A stretch of DNA of 8,182 nt from Alphaproteobacteria bacterium UBA3650 (lineage in GTDB: Bacteria; Pseudomonadota; Alphaproteobacteria; CAAHEQ01; UBA3637), in contig DFKH01000018.1 in the NCBI GenBank assembly GCA_002373815.1, positions 2,733 to 10,914 on the forward strand, written 5' to 3'. Made by a program: the position numbers and the translations under genes. The notes under the pieces are model-generated. The model made no database searches, was not told the origin of the DNA, and was given only the letters and a program-made list of their open reading frames with translations. The number at the start of each line of letters is the position of its first letter. Position 1 is the first letter of the stretch. Shown here piece by piece: positions 1 to 5,824 of this stretch.

Positions 1-120
1 GAATAAGGTGCGGAAGAGTCTCGTAAACTCTGATTGTATGGGGTGGTTTGAACACCCTACCCGAGATGGTGTGTTTCTTTTTCAAAAAGTAATGCCCATT
101 TCAAGATCTCCTTTGTCCGT
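1..120. other. Non-coding flank with two short hairpins, no gene recognised
   Basis: I see no supported coding region here. Two small hairpins can be drawn on the + strand: AGAGT (15-19) with ACTCT (27-31), and GGGTG (41-45) with CACCC (53-57), each with a 7-base loop. A longer-range pairing is possible between CCCGAGA (60-66) and TCTCGGG (162-168). These suggest the segment is transcribed as structured RNA, either the end of an upstream RNA or the first part of the leader of the next gene. No tRNA, RNase P, SRP or tmRNA core was recognised. A faint resemblance to 6S RNA is discussed in the findings. Confidence 0.3.
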
Positions 121-257
121 TGGTCGGGGAGCCTGCAATGTATGTTCAGGGGTTATGCCCCTCTCGGGGGTATAATCTCAAAGATTATGGGGATCATTTC
201 ATACAATCTGATTTACGAACTCTCCGACCACCTGAATTTTAGGTGGTTCAATTTTTT
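121..257 (+). promoter_or_regulatory. Structured leader with mutually exclusive antiterminator and terminator stems
   Basis: Bases 121-131 (TGGTCGGGGAG) can pair over 11 continuous base pairs, one of them G-U, with 220-230 (CTCTCCGACCA). This would close a multibranched domain that contains hairpins 148-152/158-162 and 172-178/182-188. The 3' strand of that long stem shares bases 226-230 with the 5' arm of the terminator at 226-257, so both cannot form at once. Bases 128-131 can also pair locally with CTCC at 108-111, and 125-127 with CCG at 117-119, which would free the terminator. The ribosome binding site of the following cysteine-rich gene starts a few bases beyond the T-tract. This geometry is typical of attenuators and riboswitches. 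I do not recognise a known class, and no ligand can be named. Confidence 0.4.
226..257 (+). terminator. Intrinsic terminator in the leader of the cysteine-rich gene
   Basis: GACCACCT (226-233) pairs with AGGTGGTT (241-248), with a G-U pair at the base and a 7-base loop, followed by CAA and six T residues (252-257). It lies only 17 bases before the ATG at 275, and the ribosome binding site at 263-267 is beyond it. Any transcript of that gene that starts upstream must therefore read through it, so it works either as an attenuator or as the end of a separate small RNA. Confidence 0.6.
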
Positions 258-274
258 AATAAAGGAGAAGAAAA

Positions 275-1264
275 ATGAAATTAAAACAAATTATGATGGG
301 TGCCCTGATGGGACTTGCATTAGTGGTGTGTGCTGATGCAGAAGCGGCGGGGTGTGCCAAAAATCAGTGGTTAAATGGTAAAAAATGTGCGGCGTGTCCC
401 GCAAATGCAAAATGTAATGGCAAGACTTTTACATGCAATAAGAACTTCACACCGAGAGGGAATCAATGTATTGCCGCTACTTGCAATAAAGGTCAATGGA
501 TGAATGGTAGCAAGTGTGCTGCTTGCCCAGCAAATGCAGATTGTAAAGATGGTAAGACGTTTGCTTGTAGAAAGAACTTTGCGCCAAAGGGTAATCAATG
601 CATTGCCGCTTCCTGTCCTAAAGGTCAGTGGATGAATGGTAGCAAGTGTGCCGCTTGTCCAGCAAATGCGACATGTAAAGATGGAAGAACGTTTGCTTGT
701 AATAAGAACTTTACACAAAAGGGAAATCAGTGTATTGCGGCGACCTGCCAAAAAGGACAATGGATGAATGGCAGTAAGTGTGCCGCTTGTCCGGCAAATG
801 CAACATGTAAGGACGGAAGAACGTTTGCTTGTAATAAAGGATTTACTGCCAAGGGCAATAAATGTGAAACTGCTGCAGGAAATTGTGCCAAAAATCAGTG
901 GTTTGATGGTAAGAAATGTCAAGCTTGTCCAGCTAATGCTAGTTGTGATGGTAAAACTATAAAATGTGACAAACGCTTTCAATTGATTGGAAATAAATGC
1001 TTATGTTCGGGTGGCGCTTACTCGTGCTACAGGGGTACTGGTCATTGTGGTTGTTTTTCTTGTCCAAACGGAGCAACGTGTGACTCTAAAGGAGACTGGT
1101 CATGTGCTGAGGGTTACTATCCAATTTTACATAGGGATGATTTGAAGACGGGCTTGTTTGGTCTTGGAGGACATCACGGAACAAGAGGACCAAAGTGTCT
1201 CAAGAAAGGTGAAGGAGCAACTTGTAATACTAGACGGGTTGTGAATGGTTCGTGTGCGTATTAA
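275..1264 (+). CDS. Secreted cysteine-rich repeat protein
   Basis: This encodes 329 residues. The start is supported by AAGGAG at 262-267, seven bases before the ATG. Residues 1-25 form a Sec signal peptide (charged MKLK, hydrophobic core, ADAEAA before Gly26), so the mature protein is exported. The mature part is almost entirely repeats. Five clear units start at Cys27, 70, 114, 158 and 204, with spacing C-x10-C-x2-C-x5 to 6-C-x6 to 7-C-x10-C and the recurring core CAACPANA. A sixth, degenerate unit runs from about Cys244 to Cys308 (CFSCPNGATC core). The six-cysteine spacing resembles small EGF- or TNFR-like disulfide modules, but I cannot assign a family. The even cysteine count per unit suggests intramolecular disulfides formed in the periplasm or at the cell surface. 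No anchor, enzyme motif or lipobox of good quality is visible, so the function is unknown. It is probably an extracellular or surface structural or adhesive protein. Transcription may be controlled by the attenuator-like leader. Confidence 0.85.
   Translation: MKLKQIMMGALMGLALVVCADAEAAGCAKNQWLNGKKCAACPANAKCNGKTFTCNKNFTPRGNQCIAATCNKGQWMNGSKCAACPANADCKDGKTFACRKNFAPKGNQCIAASCPKGQWMNGSKCAACPANATCKDGRTFACNKNFTQKGNQCIAATCQKGQWMNGSKCAACPANATCKDGRTFACNKGFTAKGNKCETAAGNCAKNQWFDGKKCQACPANASCDGKTIKCDKRFQLIGNKCLCSGGAYSCYRGTGHCGCFSCPNGATCDSKGDWSCAEGYYPILHRDDLKTGLFGLGGHHGTRGPKCLKKGEGATCNTRRVVNGSCAY
482..877 (+). repeat. Three tandem 132-bp coding repeats
   Basis: Repeat units 2, 3 and 4 of the cysteine-rich protein start at 482, 614 and 746, exactly 132 bp (44 codons) apart. 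They share nearly the same DNA, for example ATGAATGG at equal phase followed by AGCAAGTGTGC or AGTAAGTGTGC. Flanking units starting at 353 and 884 are more diverged and differ slightly in length. The high identity of the central units points to recent duplication or gene conversion, so copy number could vary between strains. Confidence 0.8.
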
Positions 1265-1272
1265 AACAATTG

Positions 1273-1304
1273 AATTCCCCGATGTTCCTCGGGGAGTTTT
1301 TTTT
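1273..1304 (+). terminator. Intrinsic terminator of the cysteine-rich gene
   Basis: CCCCGA (1277-1282) pairs with TCGGGG (1289-1294), extended outward by T-A and T-G pairs, with a TGTTCC loop and an eight-base T-tract at 1297-1304. It starts nine bases after the TAA stop. Confidence 0.9.
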
Positions 1305-1314
1305 GTGTTAGTGC

Positions 1315-1336
1315 GTTTATTTTTATAAAAATAAAC
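1315..1336. repeat. Perfect 22-bp AT-rich palindrome between convergent genes
   Basis: The sequence reads GTTTATTTTTA followed by its exact reverse complement. It lies between the plus-strand terminator and the 3' end of mnmA, whose stop codon is at 1346-1348. On the minus strand it follows mnmA and may act as a weak terminator or a processing and stabilising hairpin for that operon. An operator role is less likely between two 3' ends. Confidence 0.5.
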
Positions 1337-1345
1337 TGAATTGGA

Positions 1346-2401
1346 TTATTTTATAATACCGCCACCAAGTACAAGATTGCCCTCATAAAAGACGGCAGAT
1401 TGCCCTGGGGTGAGTGATTTTTGGGGCGTTTCAAAATCAATTTGCCACACATCTTTCTCTTTTTCAAAAACGTGTGCAGGAACTAACTGTCCTGCTGAGC
1501 GATATTTCACAAGGCAATCAAATTCTTTCTTATCTTTTACCAACACCCCAAAAACAGGGCGCACAATCTCACAACTTGTTCGTTTTGTTTCAGCTTCCGT
1601 TCCTACAATTACGCGATTATGATGAGGATCCAAATCTACCACATATAATGGTTCAGGATAGGCGATCCCTAGTCCTTTGCGTTGTCCAATAGTATAATGC
1701 CAAAAACCTTTATGTTTTCCCACTATCTTACCACTTGTAAGGACAACATTCCCTTCTTTGTCATCCACTTGTAACAGATCCGTATAATCGCCTGCGTAAA
1801 AATCTTGGCTATCAGGCTTGTCTGCCACCGCCAAACCCCGTTCTTTTGCCATTTCACGCACCTTTGCTTTGGTAAATTCACCCAGTGGGAACATCGCCCT
1901 TGCCAATTGTTCTTGTGTCAAGCGATACAAAAAATAGCTTTGATCTTTTTTGGGATCAACGCCTCGTGCCAGTACAGATCCTTTATCCGTCTTTTCTATA
2001 CGCGCATAGTGACCCGTTGCAAACGCATCAAAATCTGTTTCCTTTAACGCCTCATCAATCAAAAGGCCAAACTTCATGCCCGCATTACACATAATGCATG
2101 GATTGGGTGTTTCTCCTGACAAATAAGTTTCTTTAAAATATTTCAGGACAGTTTTTTTATATGCCTCAGACAAATTGATTACGTGGTGTTCAATCCCTTG
2201 CTTTTGACACCATTTTTGAACCTCTTTAATATCTTGTTTTTCGCTGGGACCATAACAAGCGTCGCCCGCTATTTTCATATTAGGGATTTCATTGTTATAC
2301 AAGGCCATCGTTAAACCGATAACGTCATGTCCTTGTTCCTTTAATAACAAGGCTGTTAGTGTGGAATCTACGCCTCCTGATAACCCAACTGCAATTTTCA
2401 T
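1346..2401 (-). CDS. mnmA: tRNA 2-thiouridine(34) synthase MnmA (tRNA-specific 2-thiouridylase)
   Basis: This 351-residue cytoplasmic enzyme uses ATP and a sulfur relay to thiolate U34 of tRNA Lys, Glu and Gln. The PP-loop SGGVDS is at residues 8-13. The nucleophile region TPNPCIMCN is at 98-106, and Cys105 aligns with catalytic Cys102 of E. coli MnmA. ATGHYAR (128-134), KDQSYFLYRL (152-161) and HYTIGQRKGLGI (235-246) are further family signatures. The start at 2401 gives the canonical MKIAVGLSGGVDS terminus. A longer reading into the upstream gene would add residues that belong to the other frame. The ATG overlaps the stop of the preceding antiporter by one base (TAATG), implying translational coupling. 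Oddity: the usual second catalytic cysteine (DSxxICF context, Cys199 in E. coli) is absent and the motif reads PDSQDFYAGDY (196-206). As I recall, the DACYGPSEKQDI and SQDF features belong to a MnmA subfamily common in Firmicutes and spirochaetes, so it may be acquired or an ancient paralogue. Confidence 0.93.
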   Translation of the reverse strand: MKIAVGLSGGVDSTLTALLLKEQGHDVIGLTMALYNNEIPNMKIAGDACYGPSEKQDIKEVQKWCQKQGIEHHVINLSEAYKKTVLKYFKETYLSGETPNPCIMCNAGMKFGLLIDEALKETDFDAFATGHYARIEKTDKGSVLARGVDPKKDQSYFLYRLTQEQLARAMFPLGEFTKAKVREMAKERGLAVADKPDSQDFYAGDYTDLLQVDDKEGNVVLTSGKIVGKHKGFWHYTIGQRKGLGIAYPEPLYVVDLDPHHNRVIVGTEAETKRTSCEIVRPVFGVLVKDKKEFDCLVKYRSAGQLVPAHVFEKEKDVWQIDFETPQKSLTPGQSAVFYEGNLVLGGGIIK

Positions 2402-3345
2402 TAATGCATCCCCAAATAAATGATATACATAAAGTATATTATCACAAAACAACCACCAATCCAACGATCAATCCTGCCACGCCCCCATCCTATGGCCAAC
2501 AATAACATCGTTGTTGCCGCCATCACTAAAACGTCTGGCTTTACCGTGGGTGGCACGACAACTGGTAAGAACAAAGCGGTAAATCCCAAAATAAACAAAG
2601 CGTTATAGATATTAGATCCCAACACATTTCCCACCGCCACATCACTTTCATTTTTAACCGATGCGATAATTGAAGTTACCAATTCTGGCAAGCTTGTCCC
2701 GAATGCCACAACCGTTAATCCAATAATCGTTTCCGAAATACCCCAATGTGTCGCTAATATAATGACACTATCCACAACCATATGTGCGCCAATCAGCAAT
2801 AGTACTAAACTGCTTATCGTTAAAACAACGGACAATGGTGTGGAAATATGAAAACGTCTTGAAAGCGCAATGGGACGTGGTTCCAAAACTTGATCTTTCA
2901 TATGTGCTTTATCTGTCCGATAGGCATGGTAAACATAAAAGGCTAGTGTCATACACATCAAAGCCCCCAATTCCCAACCAATTTGTCCACGCAATAAAGC
3001 GACTAACAACACAATTGTTGAGATGCCCAAGAAAATAGCATCACGTCCAAATGAAATCGCTTGAATTTTAATAGGGCGTAAAATTGCCGCAGCTCCCAAT
3101 ACAAGCAAAATATTTGCAATATTAGATCCTACGACGTTACCAATTGCAATTCCATCTGCTTTGCGCGCTACCGCCAACAAACTTGTTGCTAATTCTGGCA
3201 TGGATGTTCCAAAACCGACAAGCAATAACCCAATCAACAAGGGGGACACTTTAAATCTTCTGGCCAACATGACCGAACCTTCAACTAAAAGATTTCCGCC
3301 CCCTATTAAAAGCAACAGCCCCAACAATAACTCAATGTATGACAT
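2401..3345 (-). CDS. CaCA-family calcium/sodium antiporter, copy A
   Basis: This 314-residue polytopic inner-membrane protein belongs to the Ca2+/cation antiporter family (YrbG-like, NCX fold) and is expected to exchange Ca2+ for Na+ or H+. Both family alpha repeats are intact. Alpha-1 has GFGTSMPE (44-51) and GNVVGSNI (69-76). Alpha-2 has AFGTSLPE (214-221) and GNVLGSNI (239-246), with the ion-binding glutamates Glu51 and Glu221. A short charged cytoplasmic loop (about 141-165) separates two five-helix halves. The start has a strong AGGAGG (3354-3349) but only three bases of spacing. No alternative Met occurs before residue 26, inside the first conserved segment. It lies 11 bp downstream of its paralogue and overlaps mnmA, as the middle gene of a three-gene minus-strand unit. 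Substrate specificity cannot be read from sequence. Confidence 0.9.
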   Translation of the reverse strand: MSYIELLLGLLLLIGGGNLLVEGSVMLARRFKVSPLLIGLLLVGFGTSMPELATSLLAVARKADGIAIGNVVGSNIANILLVLGAAAILRPIKIQAISFGRDAIFLGISTIVLLVALLRGQIGWELGALMCMTLAFYVYHAYRTDKAHMKDQVLEPRPIALSRRFHISTPLSVVLTISSLVLLLIGAHMVVDSVIILATHWGISETIIGLTVVAFGTSLPELVTSIIASVKNESDVAVGNVLGSNIYNALFILGFTALFLPVVVPPTVKPDVLVMAATTMLLLAIGWGRGRIDRWIGGCFVIIYFMYIIYLGMH

Positions 3346-3356
3346 ATTCCTCCTTT

Positions 3357-4304
3357 TTAGGCACTAATAGCCAAATATCCCACGTACAGAATATACAACG
3401 CACAGAATAAATACCCTGCAAAACGTGTTATCTTCCCTTTATGTCCAAAATACAAAACCAGCGCTGTTACGCCCACCATAATAGCCACATCGGGTGTCAC
3501 ATTTTTGGGGACTTTAACCGGTACAAATAACGCTGTTACACCCAAAATAAATAAGGCATTGTAAATATTTGATCCAATCACATTACCCCATGCCAAGTCA
3601 CCATGTTTTTTCAATGAGGCAATGATAGAGGTAGCCAATTCAGGCAAACTTGTTCCCAATGCAACAATCGTTAAACCAATAATTGTTTCAGAGACGCCCA
3701 AGCGTTCCGCCAACACCACTGAATTCGTTACCAAGATGCGCGCTCCCGCAAGGGTCAAGATTATTCCAATAATCGTTTTTGCAATAGACAAGGCCAAATC
3801 TCGATAATCATTCTTTTTTTGATGAGGATGCGTGACTTCTTTTTCTTCAACTGCAGGCGTACTTTTTTTCTCTGTTTTATACGAATAATAGACGTAATAT
3901 CCCAATGTAGCACACATGAGAGCGCCTAAAATAAATCCAATTCTTCCCCATAAAAGTGCCAGTACCAGTACACCAGTAGCCAACATTAAAAATTTACTAT
4001 CTCGCTTAAAAGATGTTTTATTGACAGGAATAGCACACATGGCAGCCGCTACACCCAACACCAAAAGAATATTGGCAATATTAGATCCCACTACATTTCC
4101 AACAGCAATTCCTTCGGCATCCATGGATGCAGCAAATAAACTGGTCATTAATTCAGGCGTTGAGGTACCAAATCCAACCAATGTTAATCCTATCAGCAAA
4201 GGAGATACCTTCATTCGCTTGGCAACAGCCACCGCACCATCCACCAAAACATTACCACCATAAATCAACAACAAGAATCCTAGTAAAATGAGTATATATA
4301 TCAT
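3357..4304 (-). CDS. CaCA-family calcium/sodium antiporter, copy B
   Basis: This 315-residue inner-membrane antiporter is a tandem paralogue of the gene that follows it, with the same layout. Alpha-1 has GFGTSTPE (44-51) and GNVVGSNI (69-76). Alpha-2 has ALGTSLPE (215-222) and GNVIGSNI (240-247). It differs most in the central loop (about 143-168), which is longer in charge and includes a His/Lys/Glu-rich stretch (VEEKEVTHPHQKK), a possible cytosolic regulatory or metal-sensing segment. This is a guess. The start is supported by AGGAG (4314-4310), five bases from the ATG. As first gene of the antiporter-antiporter-mnmA unit it sits right behind a TTGAAT-17-TATAAT promoter and a Pho-box-like array. 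Two copies in one transcript suggest either a functional pair or diverged ion preference. Confidence 0.9.
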   Translation of the reverse strand: MIYILILLGFLLLIYGGNVLVDGAVAVAKRMKVSPLLIGLTLVGFGTSTPELMTSLFAASMDAEGIAVGNVVGSNIANILLVLGVAAAMCAIPVNKTSFKRDSKFLMLATGVLVLALLWGRIGFILGALMCATLGYYVYYSYKTEKKSTPAVEEKEVTHPHQKKNDYRDLALSIAKTIIGIILTLAGARILVTNSVVLAERLGVSETIIGLTIVALGTSLPELATSIIASLKKHGDLAWGNVIGSNIYNALFILGVTALFVPVKVPKNVTPDVAIMVGVTALVLYFGHKGKITRFAGYLFCALYILYVGYLAISA

Positions 4305-4324
4305 GCTTTCTCCTTTTTTTTCAC

Positions 4325-4353
4325 ATTATATCGTCTTTTTATGTGAAATTCAA
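4325..4353 (-). promoter_or_regulatory. Sigma-70-type promoter of the antiporter-mnmA operon
   Basis: On the minus strand, TTGAAT (4353-4348), a 17-bp spacer and a perfect TATAAT (4330-4325) fit a housekeeping promoter. Transcription would start near 4318, about 14 bases before the ATG at 4304, leaving just room for the ribosome binding site. The three-copy direct repeat ends six bases upstream of the -35 box. Confidence 0.7.
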
Positions 4354-4359
4354 GGTTCT

Positions 4360-4403
4360 TTTTTATGACATATTTATGACAAAAAAAATAAACTTTTATG
4401 ACA
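4360..4403 (-). promoter_or_regulatory. Pho-box-like array of 11-bp phased direct repeats
   Basis: Read on the minus strand, TGTCATAAA occurs exactly three times, starting at 4403, 4381 and 4370. The spacing is 22 and 11 bp, so all copies are in one 11-bp register with one AT-rich unit (4392-4382) between the first two. Two adjacent 11-bp units beginning TGTCATA match the known PhoB binding pattern (CTGTCATA followed by three AT-rich bases, repeated). The array covers roughly -85 to -42 of the antiporter promoter and points towards it. It also lies upstream of the fadL promoter, in reverse orientation. PhoB or another OmpR-family response regulator is the likely binder. Confidence 0.6.
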
Positions 4404-4411
4404 TTTTTAAT

Positions 4412-4423
4412 TCAAGCGCTTGA
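4412..4423. promoter_or_regulatory. Perfect 12-bp palindrome upstream of the fadL promoter
   Basis: TCAAGCGCTTGA is an exact inverted repeat ending five bases before the -35 box of the fadL promoter. A dyad there is a plausible operator for a dimeric regulator. It does not resemble the E. coli FadR site, and I cannot name the protein that would bind it. Confidence 0.4.
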
Positions 4424-4428
4424 TTTAA

Positions 4429-4456
4429 TTGCTATTCGTTTTGCCTTATGTATAAT
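4429..4456 (+). promoter_or_regulatory. Sigma-70-type promoter of the FadL-like porin gene
   Basis: TTGCTA (4429-4434), a 16-bp spacer and a perfect TATAAT (4451-4456), with TG directly before it. The start would be near 4463, giving a leader of about 25 bases that contains the ribosome binding site AAAGGAG (4471-4477). Confidence 0.6.
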
Positions 4457-4487
4457 AGGTTATCGGAACGAAAGGAGTTCTAACAAC

Positions 4488-5720
4488 ATGAAAAAACTTA
4501 TTTTATTATCTACTATTTTAATGTCCTCCTCTGCTTTTGCAGCGGGATATCAATTACAAGAATATACTGTAACCGGTTTAGGGCGCGCCATGGCTGGTGC
4601 CGGTATTATGGGTGACGACTATTCGGCCGTTGCTTTCAATCCAGCTGGTATGGGCTTTACACAAAAATCTGGCGTTCAAGCTGGTTTAATTGCCGTAGAT
4701 CTTCGTAGTCACACGAAAGGAAAAGTATCTGGTCCATGGGGAGAGCGTAAAGGGCGTGATAACACGCACATTTTTCGCTTACTGCCTCACCTATTTGGGC
4801 AATATAAATTGAATGATAAGGCAACATTGGGTATTGGTCTTTATACACCATTTGGCTTAGCCACAGATTATCGTAATAATTGGTATGCGACAGCACAGGG
4901 ACAATATTCGGGTATTACTGTGGTCAATTTGACACCTGCTATTTCTTATAAACTGACTGATATGATTACCTTGGGTGTTGGTGCAAACTTGCAATATACA
5001 CAAGCCCATTTAACAGGTGGTACGGTTGATGGTGGCTACACCAACATGAGAGCAGATGATACCAATGTAGGATATATTGTTGGTTTAACATTTGAACCAT
5101 GGAAGACGACCCGTTTTGGCGTGTCTTATCGTAGCAAAGTACATCACAAATTAAAGGGAAAAGATCATGGACGTGCAGGCAGTTCCTTTTCCTTCCTTGC
5201 GGGCAAACATAAAGTCCATGCCGATATTACAACGCCAGAAACAGTTATCTTTTCTGCCGCTCAAGATTTAGGCGACAAATGGACAATTTCTGGAACAGCC
5301 CGTTGGACAAGATGGAGTCGTTTCCGCGATTTGGATATTTATCAAAGCAATTATCCTTTGCCAGGCCCTATGAGTCATACACATGAAAACTGGAAAGATA
5401 CATGGTTTTATGCGGTTGGTGCTGACTATAAGTACTGCAAGAACTTGACATTCCGTTTTGGAACTGCCTATGACGAAACGTCCATTAAAAATTCAACAGA
5501 TAGAACTGTTCGTATTCCTGACGAACGACGTATTTGGGCATCTGTTGGGGCGTCTTATCAAAAAAACAATTGGCAAGTTGATGTTGGATACGCCCATTTA
5601 TTTGTGCATCGTGCCATGGCAAGAGCCACAACTGGCAAAGGTCTTGGTGCTGTTAGATCGGATGTGGAATACCACACACAATCTAATATCTTAGGGATTC
5701 AATTCCAATATAAGTTCTGA
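4488..5720 (+). CDS. Outer-membrane transporter of the OmpP1/FadL family
   Basis: This 410-residue outer-membrane beta-barrel of the FadL family takes up long-chain fatty acids or other hydrophobic molecules. The start at 4488 is chosen because AAAGGAG lies ten bases upstream and it opens a textbook signal peptide (MKKLILLSTILMSSSAFA, cleavage after residue 18). An in-frame upstream ATG at 4398 would place the control region inside the gene. The mature N-terminus AGYQLQEYTVTGLGRAMAG matches the FadL hatch signature (AGFQLNEFSSSGLGRAYSG in E. coli, from memory), and the family NPAGM motif is at 51-55. The chain ends in a beta-signal with terminal Phe410 (IQFQYKF). The length is slightly below E. 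coli FadL. It is monocistronic, with its own promoter and terminator, and divergent from the antiporter operon. The actual substrate is not shown; aromatic hydrocarbons are transported by some relatives. Confidence 0.92.
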   Translation: MKKLILLSTILMSSSAFAAGYQLQEYTVTGLGRAMAGAGIMGDDYSAVAFNPAGMGFTQKSGVQAGLIAVDLRSHTKGKVSGPWGERKGRDNTHIFRLLPHLFGQYKLNDKATLGIGLYTPFGLATDYRNNWYATAQGQYSGITVVNLTPAISYKLTDMITLGVGANLQYTQAHLTGGTVDGGYTNMRADDTNVGYIVGLTFEPWKTTRFGVSYRSKVHHKLKGKDHGRAGSSFSFLAGKHKVHADITTPETVIFSAAQDLGDKWTISGTARWTRWSRFRDLDIYQSNYPLPGPMSHTHENWKDTWFYAVGADYKYCKNLTFRFGTAYDETSIKNSTDRTVRIPDERRIWASVGASYQKNNWQVDVGYAHLFVHRAMARATTGKGLGAVRSDVEYHTQSNILGIQFQYKF

Positions 5721-5735
5721 TTGTTGCCCTAATTC

Positions 5736-5775
5736 AAAGCAAGAGGAAAAAAAATTAAAAATCCTCTTGCTTTTT
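5736..5775 (+). terminator. Intrinsic terminator after the FadL-like gene
   Basis: AAAGCAAGAGGA (5736-5747) pairs over 12 bp with TCCTCTTGCTTT (5762-5773), with an A-rich 14-base loop and a T-run at 5771-5775. It begins 16 bases after the TGA stop. Confidence 0.85.
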
Positions 5776-5795
5776 AAAAAAAACTGTTTTATAAC
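5767..5795 (+). promoter_or_regulatory. Weak candidate promoter for the DsbA-like gene
   Basis: TTGCTT (5767-5772), a 17-bp spacer and TATAAC (5790-5795). The -35 element matches consensus at only three positions and overlaps the preceding terminator arm. This is the best candidate in the short gap between terminator and ribosome binding site, but it is not strong. Confidence 0.25.
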
Positions 5796-5824
5796 TGAAA
5801 GTGTTTTTATAAGGAGAACTGAAC

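Noticed and set aside
171..176. Perfect TATAAT upstream of the cysteine-rich gene
   Set aside because: No TTGACA-like element lies 16-18 bp upstream (the region is G-rich, 147-154). The hexamer is part of the 172-178/182-188 hairpin, and a transcript from it would still meet the terminator at 226-257. Not listed as a promoter.
1..274. tRNA, tmRNA, RNase P or SRP RNA
   Set aside because: A TTTGAA loop at 47-52 recalls a T-loop, but the flanking pairing does not fit a tRNA. No conserved core of the other RNAs was found.
142..336. Small open frame overlapping the leader and the start of the cysteine-rich gene
   Set aside because: It has no ribosome binding site, crosses the structured leader and terminator, and runs out of frame into the signal peptide coding region.
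371..982. Long open frame antisense to the cysteine-rich gene
   Set aside because: It exists because the sense repeats lack certain codons. The product is repetitive, has no recognised motif and no ribosome binding site.
275..1264. CRISPR array or mobile element explanation for the 132-bp repeats
   Set aside because: The repeats are long, in frame, contiguous and encode a regular cysteine pattern, so they are protein repeats. No transposase or terminal inverted repeats were seen in the window.
1100..1264. A DGR variable region in the cysteine-rich gene
   Set aside because: The 3' end shows mixed third positions and normal base composition, without the run of C- or T-ending codons seen at 7680-7760.
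2402..2464. Extended N-terminus of mnmA
   Set aside because: The extra 21 residues lie inside the antiporter gene, carry no MnmA signature and would precede the canonical MKIAVGLSGGVDS start.
4398..4487. Upstream ATG for the FadL-like gene
   Set aside because: It would place the promoter, palindrome and last phased repeat inside the coding region and would bury the signal peptide. The ATG at 4488 has a good ribosome binding site and a typical signal sequence.
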